Shown: positions 23,957 to 37,500 of the stretch, one piece after another
How positions within the stretch are numbered: position 1 is the stretch's first letter
How the letters are laid out: each line of letters starts with the position of its first letter
Assembly (NCBI GenBank): GCA_039654915.1
Contig: CM077596.1
Coordinates: 70,743,751-70,807,750 of the forward strand
Source: Aquilaria yunnanensis
Lineage: Eukaryota > Streptophyta > Magnoliopsida > Malvales > Thymelaeaceae
Direction: 5' to 3'
DNA: 64,000 nt
Translations under genes and position numbers: made by a program
The notes under the pieces: generated by a model
Told to the model about the DNA's origin: nothing
The model's database searches: none
Seen by the model: only the letters and a program-made list of their open reading frames with translations

Positions 23957-25435
23957 TAAATACCGCGGGCAGCTTTTGGGAGGCGATGCAGAACGTTTTG
24001 GTGAAGGAAAGAAGAACCTTTCGGCGGAAGTCTCCTCTAAGTTGGCAGTTTGGAACCGCAAGCAGCCCCAAACGTGAAGATTAATTTTTTGTCTTCTCAA
24101 GAAAGAGAAGCAAGTAGTGGAATTTGTAAGACACAATTCTTCAATCCTCAACTACGGTGGCTGTTTATGATGACCCTCATTTGTCAGGGACAAGATGACA
24201 TTTAACTATTACAAGCATATGTAACAGGAATTAGTGAAGCCATATAATATGCATGCACTACCTACAGTAATATTAACTACTTGCAACAAAGGTCAGTAGA
24301 TGTTCTAGCAGAATTTTTTTTATAGCTTTAACACTACTCATTTTTTATATTCATCAAGCATCAAGCATCAAGATCAAGATTGTGAGGTAGTGATGATAGC
24401 TCCCTATCAAATCTCAAACCCTAAAATTACATATGTTCCTACGCGTCACATGATTAACCTAAAAAAAGAATAATTAAGCCCACAATCATTGTCGACAAAA
24501 AAGGCTCCTTGCATTGTCATCGTTGGAATGGTAATGTCATATTTTAATTGGTAAAATGATCTTTGTATGGTAGTTTTTCAGGTCCGAAAAGCAGATATCA
24601 TTTTCCCTATATATATACGCTCTACTTGCAATTTGCAAAAGCGTTTCTGAAATTTTTTTAAAAAAGGGATCTTTGTGAACAAGATGTAATATTCAGGTGC
24701 AAACAGAAATCATTAAATCCATTTGCACCAACAGAGAGGAATCATGACACTGTAGTCATTGATTAGGTAGCTGAGCCTTTGCTTAAATTTGCCCATTTCC
24801 CTGCATAGGGCGGCAAATATATGCACAAGCACAACAACATGGACCTACAACTAAGAAAACTGTGAAGCAAACTTGAATTTAATCTGGAAATGAAATATTT
24901 TAAGCCTTTCTTGCATTTTTACAGCTGCCAAACAGACTACAGCAACATCAAGCAACAGCTACCAGAACTAACCACACCGGACTTTACAACAAAACTCATC
25001 AACAAATTTCTATATCAAATCACCAACAATCTTTAGAATAAAAAAAAAAAGAAAAGAAATAAGAAAAAAATTATATGATACAACCCAGAACTCATGCAAC
25101 GGCTCTGAGACAATGTTCCTAGGTACCTGAAAGAGAAAAGGATTACGATAAGAGAAGTATTAGTTTCACTTGTCATACCCAATACAGATACATAAGATCT
25201 AAATGTCAGTCGCAGTATTTAGACATAGATGTCACCAGGAAAGCATTGTTTCTTTTATTCCAGTAATTTTCAATAGACAAAAAACATAATCTTAATTCAG
25301 CTTTGTCAACATGCAAACACCTATTTAACTTCTAATTCTGACATTAGTCTCCCTAAGATTGTCATTAAGTCTCACACAGAGCTATTGATTCACCAACGAA
25401 CCTTTTTACTTCAAACATGTTAAGAGAGGAGATAC
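23957..25435. other. Intergenic, downstream of the DUF593 gene
   Basis: No supportable coding exon. The part from about 25080 to 25435 probably belongs to the 3' UTR of the leftward DUF593 gene. Confidence 0.4.
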
Positions 25436-27451
25436 CTAGAAAGATGATGATGGAGGTACAGAAGCCTGCCGGGATGGCTCCCTTAGCAGCTGAAGCTCTT
25501 TAAGCTGGTTCACTATCTCCTCCATGAGATTCATCTGGAGACTAACTCCTTCCCCATGCTCAGTCAAGGAAGACCACTTCTCCTTTTCACCTTGCACTAG
25601 TTGTAGCCTATCTATAAGCTGTTCAACTTCAGTGTCAAGCTTCCACCTTTCATCACTGACTGATGAGGAAGATGCATCAGATTCTTCCGACTTCCCTTCT
25701 TCTCTAAGTTTGACATGATCATCAATGACATGAACATCATATATAGCTGGTTCCATTTCAAGCACAGAACTAGATAGCTTCTGCTGTGGTTGGTCCCCAA
25801 GTTTCCCATTTCTTTTTGACCCATCCCCTATGCAAGGAGCTCTCACACCATTGACATCAGTCTTGGACAGCTGCGTCTTTGGATTTTGGCATACTACACA
25901 ATTATCATCCTGAAAATCTCTATTTCCCTCAGAGCTAAAGGTTACCTCTGGTGAGCTGATTTCAAAAGTAAGACTGGATAATTCAGAATCTGGCCCCAAC
26001 ATATGTGTTGAGCTCTGCACATCTTTCAAAGCAACGGAAACTGAAGAATTCTCTCCTTTAAGAAATATAGGAGTTTCATTCCTTGACGGTTCATCTCCTG
26101 AGACATCCATCTGCCTATAAGCTTCAATTTCCTTCTCTAGAAAGTGGTTCTCTTTCTCCCTCCTCACAATGATTTCCTTCAGAATATTTATCTCATCTTC
26201 ATCATAAGCAAATTTTTCTTCTATCAATCTTTGGTACTGCCTCGCTTCCATCTGTATTGATGCTTTATCCTCTTGTAGGCGCAAAATCATTGCCATTGCT
26301 TCATCAGCAGCTGTGGCAGCAGCAGTCCTCTCTTTCTCCAACTCTATGTACAGAGCAGCATAGGCAGATCTTTCTTCTTCAAGAGTTTGTTCCAACATCT
26401 GGATCCTATTTGCTTCATCTCCACAATCCGTCACCAAATCTTGACCTTTGCTTGACGATTTCTCAAGAAAAGGTGAATCCTGCTCCAGACCTCTACTTTC
26501 CTCATATGAACCACTTTGTCCAAAATTAGCCCCTGTTGTCTCTTCCACATCAATGCTTGTAAGAGCAATTTTGTCATCTAGAATATCATGATCATGAACA
26601 TCAGCATCAAACTATAGTGCTAATATGGTATAGAGTATAATTAGACACTGTCCAACTATATCTCCAGGATAGTAATGCCTTCCTAATTGTCATTTTACAG
26701 CTATTTGAGGTAAGCATTCAAACCCAATACAAGAAAACAAAATAATAAGAAAAGAACTCATAGAAGTATGTGTAAATCAAAAAAATTTTGTCAACTATAG
26801 TTTCAACCCACCATGAAATCCATCTACACTGCTGAAGGTCTGATAATGGTCACCAAATTTGTTTCGTCTCTCCTGTTCATGACAATGAGAGCATGAAGCA
26901 CTCTCACCAGCTGACTGGAAATCAGTGGATAGTTCAACGGAAGAGGGTCTTCCATATCCAAAAGAAACTCGCTTGCGTCGCCTGAGACTAGATTTTTGCT
27001 TCTGATTCGTAACTTTCTTCCCCTTACCATCAAAACCATTTCCTTCATCAACCGACATTTGCATTCTTGAACCAGGACTAGATTCACAGCCCAATTCAAG
27101 AACCCGATTGTCAGATTTTCCATTAGCAATCAACAATTTGGAATCCGAATCAAGCTCCCGGTTTCTTAACAGAAGCAAGTCAAAAGGAAATCTATAAAAA
27201 GCTAGCTTTTGAACAAGATAGATCCTTCTCGTCGGCCAATCAACCAGCAGCTTATGCAAGCAGAAGTCACTGTTTTTGTACCCGAAAACACCAGTACAAG
27301 GACACGGCAAGTAAAGTCCCAGAAAGCTCAAGACTTTGAAGACAACAAAAGCATAAGCAGATATGCAGAGAAGTATATATGCAAGAGCTACGTCGAGAAA
27401 GGCTCCTATAAGACCACGAAAAGTCCAAAGATGAATTTCATCAAAAGCCAT
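25436..27451 (-). CDS. DUF593 / GTD-binding (zein-binding) membrane protein, FLOURY1-like
   Basis: Predicted membrane-anchored coiled-coil protein of the family that binds myosin XI globular tail domains or organises ER membranes (maize FLOURY1, Arabidopsis MyoB relatives). Two coding exons, 27451-26812 and 26577-25436, join in phase to give 593 aa. The start is ATG at 27451 before AFDEIHLWTF, matching the family N terminus. The hydrophobic region of residues about 10-50 (LDVALAYILLCISAYAFVVF) is followed by CPCTGVFG. A basic segment (SSLRRRKRVSFGYGRP) follows. Residues about 271-368 form the DUF593 coiled coil, with MLEQTLEEERSAYAALYIEL, ADEAMAMILRLQEDKASIQM and EARQYQRLIEEKF. The tail is acidic and Ser-rich. 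The gene is divergent from the VTT gene at 29848. Whether it binds myosin or an ER cargo cannot be told from the sequence. Confidence 0.88.
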
Positions 27452-29847
27452 TCCAGTAGAAGCAAATCCAAGATCCCACAAGCAGTTTTGGTCAAGTCAA
27501 CTGAATTAAAGACCATAATCACTCAAGGCTTTGAACAAAATTCGAAGACCCAAAAAAAAAATTTTCTTTCCTTCTCAACAATTTTGGGAATCAGAAATTA
27601 GGCAAGACATAAGTCACCCACCACGAGAAATGGTGGAGCTCCAAACCTAAAAGTCTCTGCGAACAACCACAACAGTAAAGTTTTTGACTTTCCTTGCAGG
27701 GGGTCGGGAAGAAAAGCCTGGGGCTTGTAAGCAGAACCTGGAGTTTACAGTGGAATTGATCAGTGGGAAGCTGAAATCGAAAAATTTGACCGTGATCCAG
27801 CAGACGCCAGAACGCAAAGGCTAAAGAAAGAATCTTTATCTCTACCTCGGCCTTTTCTGGAATGATCTGACACGTGCAGAGGAAACTGTACAGACATAAA
27901 GCTCTAGAGGAGGACGCAAGCAACTTGGGCGCTAGGCAGCGGACAAGAGCCGTCGTTTTTATGGCTGTGAAAACTACAGTCGTAAGGCGGGGTAGGTACG
28001 AAGGAAACGGCGACCTGAGTTGTGCCAACTCTTCTTTCCGCCACCAGCAATCAAGTTCAACTGCTGCTACTGGGTTTTGACCCGCTCACTCGGCTTCAAA
28101 CGCCGTTGTTTATCTGCAAAAGTTGCCGAACAGGGCAGTCAGGCTCTCTCACTGCTAGGTTGTTTTTCGTAGTAGCTAAACATTAGCTCAGCTGGTTGTT
28201 TGTATGGTTAGAGAAGGCCCATAAAGGAGTTCTGAAAGTAGATTCGAGTGTAGAGGTTGGGGGTTAAACATCAACTAATAAAAGAGGCTGAGCCATATTC
28301 TTCTTTTTCATGACATATTGCATTTGTTAATTCCTACGACAAATAAAATAGGATGCCATATGAAATAAAAATACCCTCAAATATGCTTTTATCCTTTAAA
28401 TTTGAAAATTTACTATTATCTACCTGATTTTTAAAGGAAGAGTGGGAAAAGAATATACTTCATCTGTAAAAAAAAAAAATAATTTAAATTGTCGAACAAT
28501 TATGTACAATTTATTTGAAAGTTTAAATTTAACTATAAAACAGTTACCTAATCACTTAAATTAAAAATTTAAAAGATATGTTAAGAAAATACATAAAAAT
28601 AGGGATAGTTTTAGGTTTCTAAATTGAGAGTTTCAATGTAATTAGTTTCAAATATCAAGGGAACGAGTAATGGAAAAATTAAAATAATTCCATTACATAT
28701 ATGTTTGACACAATTTTCTAATTTTTATGCAATTATTTGGCCAAAATCGTTAGTGTTTGCATATTTTTACTCAATTTAGTCACATGTCTTTTTCAGAAGC
28801 AAATAAGCTATTGACATTTTTAAAACATTGCCAAGCAAACTAGTTTGTCAAGAAACATGTCCATGAGACCACTAAACTTGAAATAAACAAATTACTTTGT
28901 TACAAATATTGCGTCATATTAAAATAACCCTGTTTAGTGATGGTCAAATTGGGTTATGTTCTAACAGCAACATTTAGCACCTTAGCTAGGAGGCTTCTAA
29001 AACTCTTGATTGCAAGAATCAACCTCAGACTTAGTTTAGATATAGTTCAAGTGCAATTTGAATCTACTAGTCACTTCAAGTTTCTAATCAATTAATCCAT
29101 ATTTTGATGGATAGTCACCTATTTGATCTAGTTTAGTAACAATGGTGATTTATTTGGCTAGAAGTAAATATTAAGTTGATTTAGGAGACAACCATCAATT
29201 ACTTTCTGGGAATTTGAATTATAAACGAATGAACCAGATTTTTTTTTTGGTATATGACACTTTTACAATTTCATTGGACTCAAATTCTTAACTTAGGGAT
29301 TAAGAAATACACATATTACACATATTAGCCAATTCAACGGGACTCAAAGCTTGTATAAATGCATGAATCATTAATCAAACAGTAAATCCTGTAAATAACA
29401 TGACACACACCAATCAACGGCCCATATTGACAGTTGCATGGTCCTTCTTTGTTCGCATGTCATTTTCTTTTATTTAAATGGTTGGCATATTTTCCACTTT
29501 ATTTTCTCCATTTTTTGTTTGCTTGTGTCATTTTTCCCCCCTTCTTCGAGCGTTGGCTACGTTATATTGCGGCTACTACTACCTCGCTATCTGAAGCAGC
29601 AAGCAGGATCGAATCGGATCCATTCAATTGGCTCCGATAGATTTCCAGGAAGTCGACAATTTGGTTGCTAGAAACGAGATCCTTCTGGTCCGGGAATCTG
29701 AATCTCGTAACATTGTAATGGGAGCATATCCCTCCTTATTCTGTCTCAGTGCACCATTCAAATTGCGCCACATGCTTTCCTTAAGCTCCACCCATCTCTC
29801 CACCTGAGCGACTGTCCCCTTAAAACTTCGAGCTTCAGCTCTCACAA
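27452..29847. promoter_or_regulatory. Divergent intergenic region between the DUF593 and VTT genes
   Basis: About 2.4 kb shared by two divergent genes. The part next to 27452 is less AT-rich and is the likely 5' UTR and promoter of the DUF593 gene. The middle (28300-29430) is AT-rich with nothing recognised. The part near 29520-29847 is the likely leader of the VTT gene. Confidence 0.4.
28183..28275 (+). repeat. Possible tRNA-derived SINE fragment
   Basis: TTAGCTCAGCTGGTTG at 28183-28197 matches a Pol III A box as found in tRNAs. GAGGTTGGGGGTTAAAC about 60 nt later resembles a decayed B box. The segment does not fold as a full tRNA, so a SINE remnant is the better guess. Confidence 0.3.
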
Positions 29848-32800
29848 ATGCCTCCAATGGCTGTTCTCGCTAATGGGTGCTTCCTAAACTTGCGAAGGCC
29901 TTTACCCATTTCCTTCAATCGTCCAAACCAGAAGCAGCCTCTCGGTTGCGATGCTCTCTGCAAGTTCAATTCCATAAAGATGTCAGCTTTTCGGTTGTTC
30001 AGGCAACCGAGTTTGAGTTTCAGGTAATGTAAGTTTCAGTTGCTGAATTTTTATGCTGTGATGGAATCGAACACCGATACTGTCTTTGAATGATTACCGG
30101 AGTTTCTTGATTGTGTTAGTGAATTCAACCATCCAAAGTGTATGTTTTGTTTGGTGGAAGAATCTTTATGATTTGCCCTTCTCAGATAAGTCATTCTCTT
30201 TGTCGATGTAGGCGTGGGGCTGCTTTCAATTCTCTGCAGTTTGTTGTTGCGCGCGAACTGTAAAATCAGTCTAGTTTAACATGCTTACTTGGTTATTGCA
30301 TACTTTTGCGGTTTGTCTTTGCTGGGCCTCGTTTGGTCTGTGTGACTGTTGGTTTTCTTCTAGAGCATGACCTACATCATAGTGGCTTTGGGCATCTTGG
30401 CCATATGCATTGTATATGTTACTCCAGTTTCTTATTTAGAGCCATATCAGATGCATAACTAACTGTTCCATCTTGGTTCATTGGAATCAGGATTAGAAGT
30501 TTACAATACGAGGATGGGGAGAATTATGAGGCCACAGAACCTAAGGATATGCTGTATAGAGAAGGTAGGGAATCCAGTGGTGTGCTTGGGCATGAGCAAA
30601 GAAAGACTGGAGGCATGGGAAATTCATTCATACTGAAATTGGCGATTGCACTGGGTGTAGCTGCTGCTCTCACTTTCATATCCCTTGGCTACAAGGGAGC
30701 TAGCCAGCCTAGCCTTGGATCATTTATTGAAGTCCAACGGCTCAATGAGTTTTCTACTTCTTCAGTGGCCTCCTCAACTGGATTCACCTTCAAAGCTTTT
30801 GGATACAGCTTTGTTCTCCCAGAATATGCACCTGGGTATGTATAGAGAGTGCAGGATCATCATAGTTTCAGTACTATTTTGAAATCCATCTCTTTAAGAT
30901 GAAATGCGTTTTCTTTCCTTTCTTGTTTATAGCTTTATTGAGTCTGTCTTCTACCTAATGCATATTAAGGATTTAAGCCACAGACTGTATTACATTTAAT
31001 TGCAACTCCATGGTAGTTCATTTTTGCAATTGAATGTAATATGGTCACGTGTAAGTGCCCTTGGTATTTAGAAGGACACAAAATGCTGGAAGTGAAGCTG
31101 GAAGGACAGAAATGGCACTGTTAAATTCATTCTGCATATGAGGAAATTTAATTGGGAATCTTTTAGAGTTGGTGGATCTTTCATGCATCACCATCATCAT
31201 ACTGCAGCACCTTAATCCCAACCACGTTGGGGTTGGTGGCATGAATTTCATAGTGTCAATTAACTATTTAAAGTTAGTTCATGCTACAGGTTAATGCAAA
31301 AGCTAAGTGACAAAGTTTTATGCTGGTTGCCCTTCCTAATGGCTAACACAACTCTCTTACGAGGGAATAACGAGATGAAATTTATAAATCATTGTAGGTT
31401 TTCTCCACTTGCCTAGAGAAATATCATGAAATGGTGCATGTTTCGTGCATGAAGGTCACAATTTTAAATCCTGCTTACACTTGGACTATGAAAATGTGGA
31501 AGAGTGGATACAGAAATTATGAGCAAATTTGCATTGGGCGTCCATCTGATGCAATGTTTGACATTGATCTACCTTTGGAACTCACAATGTTTTCTCAAGC
31601 TTATATTTTATCTTGTGTGGACTAATTCTCGAGATGGACTGATACAACTGCAGATGGGTTTACTTTTGGTTACTCATGGCTGCTGGATGTGGGCTTTTTA
31701 TAAGTGAAGAGGCTCTTAATATTTGGGTCTGTCCTTTGCACCGGTACTTCTGATTTTCCAGCTCATTTGCATCCTGGAACATATGTTGAATTTTACTCTA
31801 GACCTGCCACTTTCATAAGATTTTTAATTGTCTTATGAATCAGACATTAATAACAACTATTCTAAATAATTTAGGTTGGCATCTCTTTGTCAAGAAGGCT
31901 ATTGCTGGATGGGACTTGGCCTTCTTTTCTTGAATCTTTATCACAAAATGCAGCACACATAATATCAACAGTTCTCTGGGTATATTGGTAAGTGCCAGCT
32001 TGACTTAGTTTTGTGTTGTTTTGCTATGTTATATCTGGAGGACTTCCAGTCACATGTTATGGGAGTAGTTAGACTAGGTAGGTTGTGAATAAGATGAATA
32101 GCTTTTGCTGATTTCAACAATATCAAAATCTCTCATATTTTGAAAGTTTGCCTTTTTTGACTTTTCTACTTGAGGTTTTTGATAAGAGCTGTGCTGAGGC
32201 TTTGAGTGATCTTGAGGCATAAGTAGCCTAGGGTTGCCTGCAGGGCCGGGTTACTAGTCTTTTATCTCTAGCTCTGCAAGGCTCAAAGTCATGTTGCTTC
32301 TGGATATGTTCTCAAAACTCGCTTGTCCTCTCAAAGCGATTGTTATTTTTCTCACAGGTTTTTCTGTTGCTGCAATAGCTTATTTCAACAAATTTTGTTG
32401 TCTAAAATGGGTTTGAACATTTAGGGGAGTTTGTATCAGTGACTTGGTGCCATTTTATCTTGGAAGATTGTTCAAACAAAGTGGGGCATCTGATGATGTT
32501 TGCTCAAAGGTTTGTTCTGTCCATTTGCCTCCTTCCCAGTATCAAAACTTGTATTCACATCCATATTCAACTATTAATTTATGAATGTTTTATGCACCAG
32601 CTGCGTGATTTGAAACATAACCATCTCTTGCTATGATGCCTATAGTTAGGTATTGGTGAGGAGAAGGTGTTGAGTATCACACGTGCTGTACAAAAATATG
32701 GCAATCTCATGGGCTTTGGTGAGTCACAAGAGCTTGCATTCTTTTTGTCTTTCCTTTATGCAATTTTATTTGGACAAGCGTATGACCTTCTTCTACTTCT

Positions 32801-34121
32801 AGTGTTCCCTGTGTCAACTATATATTTCAATGTTCTTTTTATATCATTCCAACAGTTTTGTAGATAGATACAATCATGCAAAATTACAAATTAAGTATGT
32901 TAATATTACTGGACACTATTCCAAATTTGCATGCATTTCTGATAATTTACAGCTTACTTGTCACTTATTCAATGTTCGTGAGCATTGTATCCCTTTTGTA
33001 ATCTGCAGTTGAGCGATTCTCCCTTGGGGTGAGAAATCCTACAGCTTTTCTAGCAGGAGCCATGGTGAGTAACTAAAGAAAATCTGTGAGAGCAGTAGTT
33101 GCTTCACATGGGTTAGTAACCTGTTATTAACATGTGAATCATGTACTTATATCCTATGAATGAAACATTGAACTGTGGGAACTAATTACTATATGATAAC
33201 ATCTATGCTCATTTGGGAGCATATTACACGGTATTCATGCACATCCAGTGCCTGCATGGGAGAGAGTGCTAATTCATCTGATATGAACAAAAATACATGA
33301 ACTTATATGAGTATTTAGTACGTATTGTGTTAATTGGTTTTTGGGTTGGTTATTTCGCGATGTTATTTACCAAATTGCAGGGTATATCTCCAGAATACTT
33401 CTTTGCTGGAGTTTGTTGTGGTGGATTGGTTACGCTTCCCATACAGGTGAACTTTATTTATTCCACAATCATATACATTTATAGCATGCATGTAGAGCAT
33501 GTTTATGATTTGCTTACATCTGAGACAGAGAAGATGATCGAAGATTTTGACTCCAGTCTTGAACTTGATAACTTAAATTAGGGCTTAGCTGTGCGCTTTT
33601 TATAATTCTCTCCTATTTAATAGAGTAACAGAATATCCACTTAAAACCTAGTTGATTAATCTTTCTAGGTGAACATTTTTGGAATTTCCTTGACGTGCAT
33701 TCATTATAAAAGCGATTCAGAAAATAACTGATCCATGACTAAAGCAATGCTGTGTACAATTTCCCACCTCTATCTCTCCAATGGCTCTTCTCCTGCCTCT
33801 GCTGTACCAATAAGCCTAGAATCTCAGATAGTTTTTATTTTCTTGTCTTATAATTAGTTAACGCTGCTTCATTTCTTTTCTGGAGTCCAGCTTGGGATTG
33901 GATTCTTGTTGAGGAAACGCCCATTATTTGCTGTTGCGACTGTTGCCACAGCAGTGGTAAACACAGTTCTTTTGCTGTTGGATGTAATTCTAAATCTGTT
34001 GCTTGATGATGCTAGCAATCTAATATCTGAAATCATACAGGGAATTTGGACGGTTTTCCCATACATTATTGCTGCTTCAACAGCATTATTCCTTTTCCTG
34101 CGATGTCGCCATTCAAATTAA
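29848..34121 (+). CDS. DedA/VTT (SNARE-associated Golgi)-like membrane protein, probably plastid-targeted
   Basis: Multi-pass membrane protein of the DedA/VTT type; the bacterial and TMEM41/VMP1 relatives act in lipid scrambling or transport. The exact plant role is unknown to me. Exons 29848-30023, 30491-30835, 31654-31726, 31875-31987, 32425-32509, 32646-32718, 33009-33064, 33381-33446, 33891-33956 and 34041-34121 join in phase to 377 aa. Residues 1-58 look like a plastid transit peptide (MAVLANGCFLNLRRPLPISF, few acidic residues). A first TM lies at about 105-125 (LKLAIALGVAAALTFISLG). The VTT-like core includes VLWVYWGVCISDLVPFYLGR, GFVERFSLGVRNPTAFLAGA, MGISPEYFFAGVCCGGL and LPIQLGIGFLLRKRP. 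The C terminus is hydrophobic (GIWTVFPYIIAASTALFLFL). The 84-nt intron 33957-34040 has no stop and keeps frame, so retention would add 28 mostly hydrophobic residues. It is convergent with the receptor kinase gene, with 477 bp between stops. Confidence 0.85.
31195..31255 (+). repeat. SINE-like 3' end (Au-type consensus) in an intron
   Basis: CTTAATCCCAACCACGTTGG followed by GGTTGGTGGCATGAAT resembles the conserved 3' end of Au-type plant SINEs (CCCAAACTAGTTGGGGTCGGC family). It lies in intron 2 of the VTT gene. Only the 3' part is recognisable. Confidence 0.45.
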
Positions 34122-34598
34122 TCTTGTTCATCTGTCTCCGGTTGAATACAAGAAGGAAAATAGAGGACAGGGTCTGTCATCAAGCATGAACACACTATAG
34201 GTGGCATGTAGGGCATGGTTTTTACAATCTTTAGTTGAATGCCATCCCGAATTTCTCTAAAGGTTTCTCAAACACATAGTGCTTCCTTCATGTCATAGGA
34301 AGAGCATCATTTCGGAAATTAGACTCTGAAATAGTATTCATTAGCTGATGCAAGTAGTTAAAACTGCAGGATATTTTCTTCTTATATTGTAATAGTTGTT
34401 CAGCTAATCTCATCCAAAATTTTGTGCACTGATGTCTTTACTTATTGACTGTAGATACAGAATACATGTATATAACTCACGAATACAATACAGTCACCCA
34501 ATCATAGTTCCTAAATAACTTAATCTTCAGAATTCTCTCCTCATGGAGCCTCTCCTGAATAGCATACATGGTAGAGCCTCCTCTTTTGTTTCCGGGGT
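34122..34598. terminator. Convergent 3' ends of the VTT and receptor-kinase genes
   Basis: A 477-bp tail-to-tail spacer that must contain both 3' UTRs and poly(A) regions. The AT content is high, but no single poly(A) signal could be assigned. Confidence 0.4.
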
Positions 34599-37500
34599 TC
34601 AGGAGTGTCCTAGAGATGCAAGGTACGAGATCTGAATGCTATAAGCTTCTTTGAGCTCTGCCAACACCTCTGCTATTTTTGGCCTCTGTGTTGCATCTCT
34701 ATCTACAGACCGTATAGCCACCAAGGATACCGCTCTTATGCTCTCCACATCAAAACTTCCCCTAAGACTCTCATCCACTACATCGAATGCACCAGCTTGC
34801 AAATAAGGCTTGGCCTGTATTTTACGATGTCCCAAATAGTTGGAGGGTCACAGTATCTGAGACAGGAGGAAACGTTGAACATATAGAAAACGGTTTAAAG
34901 GAATTACCCATAGCACAAGGTTGAAAGAGTCTGGAGTTCCAGCGTGAGTCAAAGGTTCTCTTCCACAAATGAGCTCCAAAAGAACAACTCCAAAGCTATA
35001 GATGTCGCTTTTCTCTGTCAGCTGCTGGGTGGAATAATACCTGCAGATGGAACTTACTCATAAAAATTGATGAGGACAAGTATTAGAAGGTTTATTGAGA
35101 TTAAGAAAACGCTTACTCAGGGTCTAGATACCCAGCTGTGCCCTTGACAACAGTTGTGATGTGAGTCGCATTTGCCTGTACCATTTGCTTGGAGAGGCCA
35201 AAGTCAGACAGCTTGGCATTCATTTGCTCATCGAGCAAAATATTACTGCATTTTACATCGCGGTGTATGATTCGCGGGTTACTTCCATTGTGCAAGTAGT
35301 CCAATCCTTCAAAAGAAATGAGGTAATTTTCTTGGGCCACTAAAGAAACAGCTAATGAATGTGCTGCAGGGTAGGAATTGCTGCTATATGTACCTTACTA
35401 AATTTTCATGAACAATGGAGTCATGGTATATTAAGGTACCTTTTGCAGCGTCGATTGCAATTTTCAATCTGCGGACCCAGCTTAATGACACTTTTAGACT
35501 GTTCGGACCTGGAAGCAAAATGTCATGATATGGGATTTCAGCAGACATGAAGGTTAAGTATGAGAACTAAATGAAAGAACCGATGTAAATATGTCGTTCA
35601 TCTTCAGCATACCATACAAGTGATCAGCTAGTGATCCACCAGGTAGATATTCATAAACTAATATCTGCTGCTTTGATTCATGACAAAAGCCTTCCAAGTA
35701 CACAAGATTTTGATGTCGAATTTTAGACAGGAGGTGCACCTGTCATCAATCCAAGAGAAACAATGAAGCACTAACTTCCTAACCACAGTGCAATTCGTTT
35801 TTGTCATTTTTTTTTTCATGAAGAAAGGCACATTTTGCAATCTTAAATACATGCAAAAGATAAATCTTAGAGGAGCTCAGATGCTAAACCTCATTAATAA
35901 AAGACTCGGCCCCGAGCTGAGTCCTATCAAATCGCACTTTAACAGCTACCAGTTTGCCATCTGGTAGCTTCCCATGGTACACAGTGCCAAAGCTACCACG
36001 GCCTATGACTTCCTTGAAGTTATGGGTAGCAGCTTTTATTTCTCTGTAGGAAAAGACTCTTGCTGCATTCCAGTTCCGCATATAAAGTGCGGCTCCTGAA
36101 CTTGGAAAAAACACCTATGAGAATCTCATCTTGAATTATCAACACAAAATTGATGTGGAGTACCACATACTTAAGGTGTGAGCATCTTCATATTTTCTTT
36201 TCCTTATGTATAAGACCACCAAAAGAGAGATGAGGGTGATGGCAAATAAGGCTCCTGCAACCCCACCAACCACACTTGCCAAGTGACTCTGTCCAGAGTG
36301 CTTCCTTTTTGGATCAATCGTAGCTCGTGGTGTTTCAATGGAAGGATCTGATGAGGCATCTGTACATGACATTGTGGAGAATGAAAGGCACAAATTTCCT
36401 GATGCTCTGCATAAAGTTGGTTTGTCAGGAGAAACAAACATACAACACACGCCAAATAGGGGTTCTGGTTGCATACCGAACTTCCAGACTTTCTCTATTC
36501 AAAGACTGTGGGAGAGTGCCTTGCAGTTTATTGTTCTCCAGATTCCTGAATAATGCACAAGACACTTTTATAAAGTTAAAGGCACATGAACATGATGGAG
36601 CTTGTGTATTTGGTGACTTATTGAACCTAACATTTATCTGAGTCACTTACAGCAGATGAAGGTTCTGCAACTCCCCCAAGCTCTCTGGAACCATTCCCTT
36701 CAAGCTGTTGTTTTGCAAGTCCCTGCACACGCACACACGCAGAAAGAAGGAAAGATCAGGACCAGAAACATTCTACTAATTGATCACAAAAACTTGCGTT
36801 TTTAAAGGGGCTGCACTGGCAGCTAAACCAGAATGTTTAAATTAGCAGTAGAAAGTACTACTGAGTGCAAATACGATGTGTTACGTATGGAAATTTTCAA
36901 CTTACAGAACTTGAAGGCTAACCAAATCAGTCAGATCAGAGCCAAAGGATGTCAGCTGATTAAAACTCAGATTCCTAGAATGAAATTGGAAAAAAAAAAA
37001 AAAGTGACAATCCAGGCAATGCTATATGAATGAACTAATAATATCATGCAATGGAGTTATTCAACAAACATTACAAGTTCTCGAGATGTTGCAGGCTACC
37101 AAGATTCTGTATTGCTCCAGCAAGAGATGTGTTCTGCAATTTCCTGCAGAGTGAAATAACAGCTCATAAGTGCAAGGAAGCATTTATTAATAATTTTAAT
37201 GAACCGCAACAGCAATACAATGATAAAATTACAGTATTTTAAGATCCAGCAAGTCACCAAACGTTGGACTAATTGACCTCAGGTTGATGTTTGCAAGGTC
37301 CCTAGGAAACAACAACATATCTGCATTAGTAAAGCATATGCAGAAACGAAATTCTTTTTTAAACTTATGCTACATAATTCAGTTATGCTCATACAGTGAT
37401 ATTACTGAGCTTCCATCACATCCAATACGATCCCACGGAAAAGGAGAGCAGGGATCATCTTCCCACCCGAGATTCAGACCCACAGATTGCTGTATAACTT

